Positions 22,754 to 22,874 of a DNA stretch of 22,874 nt are shown here, piece after piece. Each line of letters starts with the position of its first letter. Positions within the stretch are counted from its first letter, which is position 1. The notes under the pieces are model-generated. The model had not been told where the DNA came from. It ran no database searches and saw only the letters and a program-made list of their open reading frames with translations. The position numbers and the translations under genes are program-made. The stretch comes from JBCCGI01 sp039029355 (GTDB lineage Bacteria; Planctomycetota; UBA1135; GCA-002686595): positions 1 to 22,874 of the forward strand of contig JBCCGI010000111.1 in NCBI GenBank assembly GCA_039029355.1, read 5' to 3'.

Positions 22754-22874
<121 letters not shown>

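Overview
This is a very GC-rich bacterial window (codon third positions are mostly G or C) with no rRNA, tRNA, insertion sequence, phage or CRISPR signal. Several features suggest a Planctomycetota chromosome fragment, probably from an environmental assembly: many exported proteins with simple Sec-type signals, FG-GAP and right-handed beta-helix proteins ending in one recurring C-terminal domain, prepilin-like proteins with D/N-rich loops, a HEAT-repeat secretory protein, and a PQQ-type sugar dehydrogenase fold. The lineage assignment is inference from protein style, not from a marker gene. The last ~120 bases are a G/C fold-back and poly-C run that looks artificial, so the window probably ends at a contig edge.

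Left part (1-9691): the 3' end of a secreted FG-GAP protein, closed by a long hairpin; an exported amidohydrolase; convergent to it, a fused membrane-transporter-like/spermidine-synthase-like protein and, upstream on the same strand, a hybrid sensor histidine kinase with two receiver domains. Divergent from the kinase is a small PilZ protein (likely c-di-GMP binding) followed by an intrinsic terminator. Two exported proteins of unknown function (7759-8814 and 8903-9691) converge on a strong hairpin.

Centre (9836-15725): a stand-alone homocysteine S-methyltransferase-family enzyme, possibly translated from a leaderless mRNA. It is followed by a tightly packed run of five genes: two minor-pilin-like proteins, a PilX-like protein with a large beta-rich exported part, an exported HEAT-repeat protein, and a two-helix membrane protein with a HAMP domain. 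Stop/start overlaps (ATGA and GTGA) imply one co-translated operon. It looks like a self-contained pseudopilus or pilus-tip module without its own ATPase, platform or peptidase in view. It is the best candidate here for a poorly described system.

Right part (15775-22753): on the minus strand, a 12-cysteine exported protein overlaps a membrane-anchored protein with a carboxypeptidase-regulatory-like domain. Next come a rhomboid protease with C-terminal TPRs and a PQQ-type sugar dehydrogenase-like secreted protein. Divergent from the latter is a glycine-rich beta-helix secreted protein. Its stop codon shares a CTAG with the stop of a convergent, truncated GH78 alpha-L-rhamnosidase-like gene that runs into the artefactual end. 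The FG-GAP, dehydrogenase and beta-helix proteins all finish with versions of the same ~120-145-residue C-terminal domain, suggesting a common surface-attachment or sorting role.
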